In this document: positions 17,575-29,930 of the stretch, piece after piece | Position numbering within the stretch: the stretch's first letter is position 1 | How the letters are laid out: each line of letters begins with the position of its first letter | Program-made: the position numbers and the translations under genes | Notes under the pieces: generated by a model | What the model was told of the DNA's origin: nothing | The model's input: the letters and a program-made list of their open reading frames with translations, nothing else | The model's database searches: none | Source of the DNA: Fratercula arctica | Lineage: Eukaryota > Chordata > Aves > Charadriiformes > Alcidae | Direction of reading: 5' to 3' | Length of the DNA stretch: 64,000 bases | Assembly: GCA_947846985.1 (NCBI GenBank) | Contig: CANTUZ010000002.1 | Span: 54,950,885 to 55,014,884 of the forward strand

Positions 17575-17640
17575 TAGATAAGGCTGACCTAATCTTAAAG
17601 GTCTTTTCCGACCTAAATGATTCTATGATTTTATGATTCC
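17575..17640 (+). mobile_element. CR1 LINE, 3' terminal fragment
   Basis: The block reads GACCTAATCTTAAAGGTCTTTTCCGACCTAAATGATTCTATGATTTTATGATT on the plus strand. This is the familiar 3' end of avian CR1: the TTAAAGGTC...CCAACCTAAATGATTC core and an ATTCTATG-type octamer tail. CR1 copies are usually 5' truncated, and I cannot follow the body upstream of about 17570, so this copy is very short. It is one of the two best markers that the window is avian. Confidence 0.85.
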
Positions 17641-19464
17641 TATCTCAGATCAGAGATACTACATGTTCACCAGAATTTCTCTAACAAGTGTTTAACCATA
17701 ATTAATCCCCTCTTCCTCTCTTCAGTGCAAAGTTTCAACTGATTTTCCTTTCATATGGAAGTAGACAGGTTTTGCCCCAGATTACTCCTGATTTAACTGA
17801 CAGTCACTTCATGTCTAGTTCTGAGACCACAAAAGTCAACTGAAAATTACCCGCCGAGAATTTGGTTCAGGCTTCATCCCCGCCAGACTCTGCTAGCCAT
17901 CACGAACATTAATTTCCCCCTCTGTGAACTGGCACAGAAAACCCTGAGGGCAAACATTTTACTTTTCTGTGTTGATAAGAGTATGCTTTGCATACCAGGC
18001 GCAGGCAGGGGGGACGACAGTAAGTATATGTAATCTTTTGTGCTGTAGGCCAGATTTTATGCCCTTTAGTCGGACAGAGATGTCATTTAAACAATTGCTA
18101 ATCCTATCTCTACATCTGAGAAAACAAAGAGTATAGTCGATAAGTCAATAACTTAATCTGACTTTATACAGACCAGTAAAACTACATGGCTCAATATCTT
18201 AGTGGTATCATTAGACACTGTATATTTAATTACTCAGTCACATAAGCTTCAAGCTTTAGCTGCTGGAAATGGCATTGTCCTATGTACATGGAATAATATA
18301 GTATGAGACACAGTCCTGCTGTGTTAGACATACCTTCCTTCTCTACTAAATGCCTTTTCATGCAGTGGAACAGCAGAAAAGGAATTTTGTCCTCCAAGGA
18401 TACTTCCCCTGGCATCAGCCTTCTGCCAGCAGTGCTTGTCTGGGGTAGGCTTACAATACACAGCAGCTTTGATAAAGAATAAGGGAAAGTAAACAAGGCT
18501 TACCTTGGCCAGCATGGGTACCACAGAGCATGCTCTAATGTTCCTTCAGAAACCAGAGAATGGATGGGTGAGACTCCAGCAGCTCTCCCATCTCAGCTCA
18601 ACAGCTCTGAAAATCTCTTGCAGCTTTCCCGTTCCTAAAGGAGAAAGGACAAACATTTGCCTAACCTGTGCTCACATTTTCATAATCGCCACCCATTCAC
18701 GCAAAAAAGAAACCTGTTTTTCAAATGCGCTTTGTCTACTCTGTGTCACGTAAGTGTTTCCAAGAATAGACGTGTTCAGGAAGTTTTGTATTGTTGAGCT
18801 TTTTCTTAAAGTGGTGCGGGAAGTTGACGTGGCACAGATTTTAGGGCCAGCAAGACCTGTTGTGTTGATGCCACAAGGGTATGAGAGTCATACATTAGTG
18901 CAAAACACTCTGGGCAATCCTGCAGGGTGAGGCAGACACAGGCTGGGAAGAGGTCCCAACAACGTCCAAAACTGGACTGCCTTAATGTGGTCAGTCCACA
19001 CCATCTTCTACAGGTGTGAAGGTTCAGATGTCCGCAAGAAGCCAGCCTGCCTAATTGTCAGTCAGGTGCCAGGGGGGAGACCACAGGGTGCATCAGAGCA
19101 ATAAAAATTCCTGGTGCCTTCATGACTCACGGAAATGGCACAAAGCGCTCTCAAACATCAATCCCAAGAACAAACAAGACTCTTAAAACAAACAGGCAAG
19201 CTAACAAAAACAAACTCAGCACTTGAAAACTAATGAAAATAACACCACAGCCAAAGCCTACAAAGCTGCTCTCATCAGACTTGAAAGAAAATAAATAAAC
19301 AGCCTGACAAACAACAAATCCAACCTTGCAAAGCTACTCTCAGCAGCACAATGTTCCCGCACATGCGGCTGCTGCGGGGTGTGCCATTTCAGTGGGGGAC
19401 AAGGACACTTTCTATAGCCTCAGTCCACCAGAGATATTGAGCAGAGCAGCTAGCATGAGTACCA

Positions 19465-19640
19465 CCCGGGGCAAATTTCGTATCCTCAGCTTGGCTCTAC
19501 CTCTGCCTTCCACTAAGTATTTTGGGCAAGTAATTTGATTTCTCTGTTTCTACACTGCACCCTTTGTAAAATAAGGATTCAAGCAACCCGGCACAAGTAT
19601 ATTAAGCTATGCACACCACTTTACACATTAATATTATATA
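19465..19640 (-). repeat. MIR/L2-like ancient SINE relic
   Basis: On the plus strand the order is GGCTCTACCTCTGCC, GGGCAAGTAATTTGATTTCTCTGTTTC, CCTTTGTAAAATAAGG, then a cytosine/adenine-rich end. This matches the reverse-orientation MIR layout: CTCTGCCACTTA, GGGCAAGTTACTTAACCTCTCTG, CATCTGTAAAATGGG. The edges are approximate. Confidence 0.6.
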
Positions 19641-20856
19641 CTCCCTACGGCCATCTAAAGTCAGTCCTCACTGTGGATGAAACAAGCACATGCTATAAAC
19701 TCAGAAAGCAACACTCATGAGGGAAAGGAAGCCCTCAAGCAGCCTTTTGACCAGGAATCCTGACAAGAAAAGTCTTCATACTGTCTCCCCCAATGCCTAT
19801 TGAACGCTCAAAGTTCATACTGGACAGGCTTCATGAAATAACCAGATCACAAAACTGTAGTCCAGTAGGTTAACTAAACCAATACTCAGACTAGAAAAAA
19901 CAAGATCAGGAAAAAACCTAGATCTCTGTAAGTGTAATTTATCCTTCCCCCTTTCTTCCTCACAATCTTCTCCTACACTTTTTAGCTTCCCACCTCATCA
20001 GTGAATAAGTCCAAAACACAAACCACTTCACGTGTAACTTCAGTCCATTTGCTATCCCTCCTCGCTCATGCTTGAGGATAAACATAGAGAACTGGACATA
20101 ATATAAGCCCAGCAGAGTTGCTCTGATCTCCGTCAAACTCCTGGTGCACAGCGCTAACTAGTTTGCACTATTGCATTTATTTACCAGAGATAAACAAGCA
20201 CTAGTTGATACTGCTGCAAGATGCAGCGCGATGCCCAGCAGAGCCTGCAGGGACGTCTCTACACACAAAGCTGTGTTGCATGATTCTATGACGTTCGTAC
20301 AGCAAACTCACCCTCACAAAATTTATTTTCCCTAGTGAAATCCCAGCCTTTTTAAGAGGGAAAAGGTCACATAGCCTGGATTAGCAATTTATCTGCACTT
20401 GTCCTCCCTTTATTTTCAGAGCATTCAGAGCGGAAACACTTTGTTGTAGCCCTCGATAGAGGATGAAAGGCACATACTTGTCACCTCGGCTCTGTACGAG
20501 CCCCAGGAGGGGACTATCCCAAAGAGCAGGTACTAAAATGTTGCTCAGTCGTTACTGGAGGGATTCAGTCTCACCCATTCCAAAGGATGTGGGATTGCAC
20601 TGACAAATGGACAGTGGATTTGCACAAACACCCCAACGGCCAAATTTCCCTCCTTACCTCACTGTGACCCACTGAATCCAGAGCAACTGTCCAGAGTTTA
20701 CACTCAGAAGCAGCAAAGCGCGTGCTTAGAGTTAAGGACAGCTTTCACTGTTTTCTGACTTATGCTTGAAATTAAGGAAGCTGGACTCAGCCCTTCAGCA
20801 GTAGCTTTTCTGTCAACTTTTCTGCAATAATCTTTGAAATTTTCCTTCCCCATCTC

Positions 20857-20859
<3 letters not shown>

Positions 20860-20889
<30 letters not shown>
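20860..20889 (+). repeat. A30 tract
   Basis: Thirty uninterrupted A residues. A second A22 tract starts 130 bases downstream in the same orientation, so the two may be tails of nested or neighbouring old retroposons. Confidence 0.95.
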
Positions 20890-20892
<3 letters not shown>

Positions 20893-21019
20893 CAGCTTCT
20901 TCCTCAGAGATTTAAAGCCACAGATGCCTTCTGTACAAATAAAATCTAAAAGTTTGGTTGATCACCTGTGACACTGAAGTGAAACTATTCCTCTCAGAGC
21001 TATTTCTAGAATACTAGGC

Positions 21020-21041
21020 AAAAAAAAAAAAAAAAAAAAAA
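21020..21041 (+). repeat. A22 tract
   Basis: Twenty-two A residues. The 130-base segment separating it from the A30 tract contains an AATAAA signal at about 20938, which could be the 3' end of a processed insertion or chance. Confidence 0.95.
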
Positions 21042-24000
21042 GATAACATTTTTCAACAGGACAGTCATTAATAAGGAGCTATTTGCATGTGTGCATGTGT
21101 CTGCTTTTCTGTGGTGCATATGGGAAGTGTACAAAATTAGAAGTAAGTGCTGAAAGTATATTTTTCCAGCATTCTCTGTGAAGTTAGCCAGAAACATGAC
21201 AAAGAACAAATCTGGATGGGGAAACAACTAATACGTGCTCTCCTGCGACCCACAGCACAAAGAGCTCATTCTGGGCTCTTGCCATGTCTTTTCTGACCCC
21301 TTTTTGTCACACGGGAGACTCCAAGTCAGAATGCTAAAGACAATTCGGGAACACAGCATATAAATGGCAGGGCCTGTCCCATCCTATGACTGCACGCTCC
21401 CTAGAGACATCTGGTTGGAAAGTTTCCGAAGAACTTACTTTCCCCAGTGAAAAATGGGTTTATATTGAAATTGAGATTCTTATGAGAATGAAGCTTTCGC
21501 AAGCTGGGTAATTTTTTTAGTGTCTTTTTTTTTTTTTTTTAAATTGTTTTTAAACAAACACATACAGAAAGAAACTCCAGTGTTTTCACATCCTATTTTC
21601 CCACTCTCCTATTGTGTTACTACTGGCAAACATTGCTCACCAGCTACAAAAAATGGGTAAGGTCCCCCCCTTTTTTCTTTATTATCTTCAGAACTTTGTC
21701 AATAACAAAAGTGTGAGTACACTTGTATAGAAAACAGTAAGCTGGTGTCTAGAAAATGGTACTGTGACTTTAAGGGAACATTTTCAAAACTGCCATAATC
21801 TAGGAAACCTATATGGCCATAATTTTCTATTTCTCCATGCCTGCATACAAATTAATACATTGTCTATGCAAAGTTTGTTGGTTGTTATCATTCACTAAGT
21901 GCCCTTTATAGGAGGAGATAGAAAAGGAGATAGAAAATGACGTATTATGTAACTATGATTCAGATCATAAACCTTTTGGATTGTAGAGAAAGTTTAGAAA
22001 GACAGACTCTATTAGTAAGTGCAGAATGACAATCTTCTTCCAAATCAAATCCATCTTCCGTACAGAAAGGAGTAAAATGATTCTACTCTCACTTACATGA
22101 TCTAATTTTATCCTTCCTAGGGGTCTGTTCATTATTTTAACAGAAAGGATGCTGCAGGAATGGCTGCCACAGTCAAAATGCTTTATATAACAACAAATAT
22201 TTTGGTGTCACGTTGTCTTTTCTTTAATATTTCAGCATTTGTGACATCCTCCCTAATGTTCCTTGGGCCTGTATCTTTTTTGGTACTGAAGATAGCTGAC
22301 AATCTTCTAACACTGAAATATTCCAGTTCCCCTTACAATATCACTGCAATAAAATACACCGAGAAAGCAGAGCAACAGCACTTGGACACAAATGTTTATG
22401 AAGAGACCTGGATAATATGTGATTAATTGAACAGACGTGCAAATTTCCACCAGCAGAGGTCATTTTCACTCTAACATGAGTTAAGGAGCTCATAAAAAGC
22501 TCTGTCTTTTTATCTAAGGGACTATCTTAAAAACAGTCCCAATACCCTGGGTATTCTTCATCAAGGCAAGCAATGTGGGGTGGGATATAAAGAATGTTAA
22601 AGAATGTTAAAAAGCTTAAGCAAATGCTCTTAATTTGATCAAACAAATTCAGTCTGTGCTGTGAAATATCAACAAACCCCCTGCTTTCACATTTCTCGTG
22701 CATATGGGACTGGCCGGTTTAAGCAACCCTGATGGTCTGAATATTTTTCCTGAGCAATTATGTTTGTCTGCCTATGCCTAAAAACTTGCCTATGCGACAC
22801 TAAAACTTCATAGAAGTTTCGGTAAAAATGCAGCGGGCAAATGGGAGCCATCTGTTTTCTCCCTTTTCTTCCTCGTGTCTACCAGCATCATCTGCGACTC
22901 CCTCCCCAGGAGGCCAAATCCCTCCCTCCCATACCCAGCCCCAGTGGCATGGCTGTCGTTGAGGGGTGTCTCTGACAAATTGGCCGTGTATACAAGGACG
23001 TACACATGCGTGCCATTCACACGAAGATCAAACTTTGAACTAACACATACCAACATCTGAGTTTCAGGAAGGGGGGGTACATTTTAGGTTTTTAGCTTTA
23101 GCAAAGGTAAGCACTGTTATTCAGAAAATGAACCTGGAATTAAAAAACAAATAATAATAAAAATTACAAATTAAGAAATACTTGTTAGGCACAGTAATGG
23201 CATGAACGTGAGAAAGCATTAAAATGTTGTGCTGTAACAAATTAAAAATAGAAACAAAGGGAAACAGGAAATGTGATAAAATGTGCAATTGTCCAAAATG
23301 AACATTGTAAGTAACACAATGATTCAGAAAATGAGTAGACATGTATGAGAGGAGAGTTGACAGAAACTAACCATCATACAATCTTACTGGGAAACATACC
23401 TATGCCGGACATCAGGGAGTTTTGATTTTTGGGGTTGTCTTGGCATCTTATGGGTCATAAGATGCTTAGAAATCTTCCCTTTACATTGCCTCACTGACAT
23501 TAAAAACACCTGCACTCACTGGCCAAACACCTCCCTACCATTTAATTTTTTACTTTGCTGAAACTACAAGTTTCCACCATAAATATATGGTGCTATCTGC
23601 TGAAGAAACACAGTACAAAAGCAGTACTTTTTAACATTTCCACAGAGCTTATCATCTGTAATGTCCCATGATATTTTCGCCACCCCAACAGGAGCCAGGA
23701 TCCCACTGCACTAGACACTGTAAATGTTATAAGCACGTACTATCTTCTAAATATGTAGAAATAATTTCTAAATCATTGCATTGCAAAGAACATAATTTTG
23801 TAGTTCCTTTGGAGTTACAGAACATTTTTCTAGGAAGATACATGAATTTCTTGAACCAACAGATCAATTGTCTCTGTCTTTCACACTCAGCATTTTAGTG
23901 AACTTTCTACCCCAAAACCTACTGTGGGACTAGATGATGCATGTGAAACTGCAGAGATGGTGCTATTTTGTCTGTCTGGTGTTTTGAGAAGACCAATATG

Positions 24001-27000
24001 TGCTGACTTGTTATAAATCAGTCCCAGGACTGAAAGTAAATTCCAAACTGGCCTGTGAACAGGCTGGTGTCTTGCACAGTAACATGCTCAGCAAAGCTGG
24101 GGCTTGACTTTGATCCAAAGCTCCTGAAAGACAGTGGGAAAACTTTGAATTAGGCCCAGCAACAAAGATAGGAAGGGACAGGTTTTCTTTATAAATGCCA
24201 TGAAGACTGTTATTAGGGGCAACAGGAAAGAGGGAGGAAAGGATATGAAATATCCCTTCTAAGTCTGAAAACGCTGCTCGGCAATCACTACACAGGAATT
24301 AATGCTTGGCAAAGCAATAATATCCCTATTTCTCCTTGGTTTACACCAAGGACCGAAAGGGGAGTTGAAGGAGATTAATTACTTTGCCTGCTAATCAATG
24401 CAAAGACATATTTTTCTGCTCCTCCATCTCATAATTTTTATTTCATCTAGTTTGGGTTTTTTTAGGGTTGCCAGATGTCCCAGTTTCACTGGGACAATCC
24501 TGGTTTTTGAAGGTACATCCCATCTGCTCTTGAAAATATTTCTGTTCACTGCTCTCTTGTTGATTGTGTGCTTTTAGAGCAGCCAGCCAGCAAAGGATTG
24601 CAGGAGAGAGGCTGATAAATTATTATCAAACTATAAAAAGCTGCCCATATTTCCCCAATGCTAAAAAAATTAATTCCGCAGGGAGACTTTTTTGCAAAAT
24701 GTAAACGGTCACCGTGGCACACAAGAAATTATGATTACAAGTCCCATTGCTGCTCGGAGATCACCTGTTAATGTGCATGCATTTCAAACTGGAAGCGGTG
24801 CTTCCGCCCTTCCTGGGCTGCCTGAGAGCCCATCACAGAGGAAGCCCTGGACTTTTTGCTAGTGCAGATCCTCTAAAATGGGATCTGTGTGGGAGGACAT
24901 TGCAGGAAAACCTCACACCAAGAGCTGGACTTGGAGGCAGCAGCAGTGCACGTGACCGTCGAGAAGACTTGCGTCCTTGACCCAGAGAAGTCCACCAAGG
25001 AAGTAGTAAGGGAAGAAGTCTACAGCTTAATTAGCCCAATGTATCTAGAGAAAGTGAAGGCTTACTCCTACATTTTCAGGTCCAGATCCATTTCACAGCT
25101 GCTAGCCCCCACGAATATATCATGATTAGAATTAATGTATCATGATATTATTCCTAAAGCTCCAACTACTGGAGTCATGTGAACCTTTAAGAATCAAAGC
25201 TGTTCATTATGTGAGTTTGTGGTCCTCTTTACAAAAAAAAAAAGCTTGCAAAAATCAACTGTGAAAGCACAAATGAAAAGCGTGCCAAGTCAGTTATTTT
25301 CCATTCCTGTTCATGGTGTTCTTCTGAGGCTTGACTCATATTTTCTGAATGTCTGCGGAGAACAGAAGATCAAGAAAAAGAGAAAGCAATGATACCTCAA
25401 ATGGGAGGTCATCTTCCCCCAATCTGGTGCCATGTTTGCAAACAAATCCTATCACAATATCTCCCCTGCATTTCCTCAGACTTAACCACATTCACACAAC
25501 CACCTCACTTCGTTGCAGCAAATGTCTCATCAAAAACTGCCTTTGTCAAAAAGATTACAAAGGACTTGACAACATCTATGCTGCAGATTACACTGAAAGT
25601 AGAGGCATAAAACTTCCAGAACGTAAGAAGCATAACTGCTTCCCTTTTCTCCCCCAAAGTATGGGGAATTAGAGGGGAGAAGAGATCTGTATTTTTCACT
25701 CATCTGTCAATACAAACACGTATTTGAGCTCTTTAAGAAATAGAAATATGGTAAATATATTTCAGCTAGTACATCTAAAGTACTGTTTGTATATTTATAA
25801 ACTGGACCAGTACAAACCTTTTCTTGTAAATAACAGCATAGTGGAGTACCAAGTCTGTGGTGAGAGAGAGGGCTTATCAACTGACAGAGTTCAAAAAGGG
25901 GAAAGTGGAATACCAGAAATAAATAAATTAAAAAAAAATAAATCAGTCTTACTTACATGAAATCTAAAAGGAAGATTTAATCCATGAAACTCAGACATCT
26001 AGAATGGGATTTATTTGTCCCAATGACCAACCGCAACTGGACCCAGGCTCACTAGCTCAGGCATAGAAATATGCACTCCAGACAGCTGGAGTGAGATAGG
26101 ATGCATCCTACTCCTAACGCTTTCATACAAATAGAGGAACATCTGTTTATAAAGAGTTTGGAAAGCAACCATAACTGCCCAATACTTATGGAACATAGCA
26201 AACCTGGATATTAAGTACTAACAACATAATTACCTTAGAGCACACCTGAATCACAAGGTACTAACACTGTCTAGAACCGGTAACTTCACCTGAAATACTT
26301 ATTCAGAACAGAAATCATTTTGAAGGGCTGAAGTACAGCAATGAGACTATGATTCTCTTGTTTTCTTGTGGGATAAAAAATTTAGCGGGACAACAACTTT
26401 ATTTTTTTTTCCTCTGCATTTCCAATTAACAGGAGAAACTAGAAATGCTCATCCTGCCTTTCCAGCTCTGCCTTCAAGATTCAGCTGTCTCACCATCCAA
26501 CAAAGTCCTTCTGCTTCCTCTTCCTCAGGATAAACGTCTTGCCTCCAAACACAAGCTCACTGGAGCAGAAAATTCCTTTTTTCTTGCATTTCAATGTCCA
26601 ACTTACAAGCAGGTGCTTTGATAACTGCATCCATCCTGCTGCAAGGCTCTTTTAAGCACAGCGCGTGACACCTCCACATCTCCTATGGCACTGTACTGGC
26701 CCATCCTGGCCATGCCTGAGCATGACTTACATGCCCTTCTCTGGCAGGAGGTTTTGGGAAGAAAGCTCCCATCTTGTGCTAAATGAGGTACCTGTTACAG
26801 CACTGCTGTGTCAACGTGGGGTCCTTGCATGGATGCCATGCTTTTAGTGAAGCACACAACAGGCTGGTTGCAAGCTCACGTATCACAAAGCACTGAACTT
26901 AGATTAAAAAAATGAAGCACATTGGTTGGCAAACATGAGTACCAGCAGTTTCTAACAAATGAACTCAAACTCTGCAACCGTGTGCAACCTACCTAAACGC

Positions 27001-29794
27001 TCTGTCCATTCTGATGGCGTAAATAGGACATAGGTTTGACTGGTAGCAGACAGTAAGGAAAGCACTTGAGAGAAGGTTCAGAGATCACGATTCCCTAACG
27101 CTACAGCAGACATTTCATATTGGCATGCTTTTTAAAGCTAAAACTCCACCTGTAAAATACACATTTTTTTGCATGCAAGGTGCTATTTGCAGAGGTGGAG
27201 AGATATACCTCGAAGGTCACAAGACAGGTAATTACTCCTCAGTATCTTAATTTACCCAGTCTGTGGATTCAGCTGACCACAGTACTTGCTTGTATTGTGT
27301 ATATATTAGACCTATATAATCTGCGATATAAGGAAGTTATAAAGTTTATTGCCAAATGCCTGTAGAGGAGTCAAAACTTCTCTACCACTTATCAGCAAGC
27401 ACCTCAATAATTCATATAGCAATGCCAGCAATGGCAGCGCCACTGTTTACACAAAAGATTTGCAGAAAGTCTTTCTGGCTGCTATATCCTATGTTTTCAG
27501 TAAGGATGCCAGTCGTTTTTCATTTGACATTTGTTCTATCTGAGTTAAAAAGTTGTTAAATTAAATTTTAAAGCTGCACAGATAGACTTCTAGGTGCATG
27601 GAGTGGAGCAGCACAAACAAAGCCTCTTGTCGTTTTTCACTTGTCTCCACATGGTGATTTTGTTGCTTTCATCAAGGACAGGAAAGGCAGTTTCACTCAA
27701 TAAACAATCTCAAGCGTTACCCTTAAGTTAAATGTTCTGCAAACAAAAAACCTACACTTGGTGTTTGCATAAAGCTACTTTGGTTTTGGTGTCCCTCAGA
27801 CCTGTCTTCTCCTAATAGGTGAAGAGCAATGAACAAGTATGAATAAATCTTATAGTCCAGGTGTACTGAATCTGTCACTTCCAGGATACATCCGATTCAC
27901 ACAGTGTTTACCACAAAGGCTGTCTGCGTACATGCACCGTATCTGATGTTCCCCAAATACTGTCCACTTACTGGGCAGTGCATGTGCAAGTATTTCTGTC
28001 CAGGTAATGTGTTAGGCTCACTCTTGTTATAAAATGCAGTTGTCATAGTTTGATTAGTTTCCTCTACACCCCACATCAGTTCGGCACTTCACTGCATAGT
28101 TTGACACAGAATTTAAATATCAAAGTAAACGCATTTTATACCAGAACTATTGTCATCACTTAGTCCAACCTGGATACAGAGAGATCAAGCAAAGTGTGTC
28201 CACTCATTAATTCCAGAGACCAAAGAGGTTAAACTCAGTAGACCTCTAAACTACAGGCAACCGCTCAAAAAAAACAGTGCATCACTAGAGTATTGTATGT
28301 TCTATAAGCGGGTTAAAAAGCAATGGAAAAAGATCCAAAGACAATTCTGCCTCTAGGATGAATTAATTCAGAGTAGGGAAAACAATGCTGTTAAATAAGA
28401 AATGACACAAACTTTTATTTGAACTTGAAACAAATCAGATCGCAGACCTTTGGGGAAGTATAAAAGATTGTATTTGATTGTTTTCTATTTCTTACCCTTA
28501 TTTTCTGTAATTGTGATCAAGACAGGAAGGGCCAGCGCTGCAATACAAAAGAAGAAAACATTATTAAGAGTGTTCTTGCTGTGACAGGCTAAAGCATCAA
28601 AAACGTTGTGAAATGCCTTTATTAAATATGTAAAGCTATTGTAAATACATGCTTAAGTGCTTTATTGTGCTTGAAATGCAGACTTTTATTTCCCAGACAC
28701 GATGAAACAGAATAAAGAAAGAGAGAAAGAGGAGTTGCTTTAAGTCCTACGTTGCACATCTGGTACTACAGAAGCCTTACAGCAAGGGGTTTTAGCAGAC
28801 CCAAGCACCAGGCCTGGCTGCTCATGGTCCCATATGCAGCAACCCAGCACAACAGAGTAAAGAGAGATAAGGTGACCATTACCCCAGCTTGGACCTCCTG
28901 CTTTCCACACCCAAATAATTCAGCAGGGCAGGAGGCAGGGAGAAAGGCAAAGCAGGCACTGCAGTGCTCGACTCTGTGCCTTTCCTTCCTTGCTCTCTAA
29001 AAAATGCTAACAATGGTCGCGTTGCTGGCCTCATAGAAGTTTCATCCTCAGGGAAGCACAGGAGACCACTAAAAGGGCTTTCTCAGCTGGCGTGCCTTGG
29101 GTCAGCCTTTGCTCTTGGGCTCCCATGCTCTCACATGGTCCCGCATGGCTTGGAAACTCCTCTGACACTGCTCAGCCCCCGCCATTTGTTCCTGCTACGC
29201 AGGGAACAAATCACTGGTCAATCACCCATGCCTTTTTTGTCTTTTGCAAAACAGGCTCAGCTGGGAACCTGAGCACAGAACAATATTTGATAACCGCCTC
29301 CAAACGTTTGCTGGGAAGATGCTTATCTAGATACACCGAGTCAATTTCCCGCTTGGTTATCCAGCGGGATAATGTCTACACGCAGGGAAATTTTGCATCT
29401 CAGCAGAATGATATTGTATTTTGTCTCACAGATAAGATTACATATGGGATTTCCAAAATTGTTATAGATCGGTATTTTAAGTGATTGCACAGCAGCTCCA
29501 TGTCTGCTATGTGCCTCAGTAGCAGATAGGATACTTCCTAGTCCTAAATGCAAAACAAGCCTCCTGTGTTTTAATTCCAAAAGGCAGCGGAGCCTTAAAG
29601 CCTGCAAACATAGACAGACCCACTGGCACCTACTTGCTTCAGAAGCTGGACAAGAAATCTTTATCCAAGGTTAACCTACCTACTTGAAGCGTATGGAGAT
29701 TATACATAACCCTTGGCCAGTTGCACTTATATCTGCAATAGTTTTAATACACATCACCTCCATTATAACAGCTCCTGAGCAGTCCCCAGTCTCT

Positions 29795-29930
29795 AACGGA
29801 TTTTCTTAGATGGATGGAGAACAAAGTCTCAGAGAAACTAAGTGACCTGCTTCAGACCACCTGGGAAGCCTGGAGCAGGGCAAGACTTGGCATATCCTCC
29901 TTCTCAGGCCCATCATCTTCCCTTTCTGAA
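29795..29930 (+). repeat. MIR-like ancient SINE relic
   Basis: AGATGGATGGAGAACAAAG, CTCAGAGAAACTAAGTGACC, TGCTTCAGACCACC, GGAGCAGGGCAAGACTTGG, then TCCTTCTCAGGCCCA follows the MIR core order (ATGGAGAAACTGAGG, CAGAGAAGTTAAGTGACTTGCCCAAGGTCAC, GGCAGAGC-GGACT, CTCCTGACTCCCA). It is diverged but collinear. The edges are approximate. Confidence 0.6.

Noticed and set aside
20280..20295. GATTCTATGA resembling the CR1 tail octamer
   Set aside because: Only one unit and no CR1 core upstream; probably chance.
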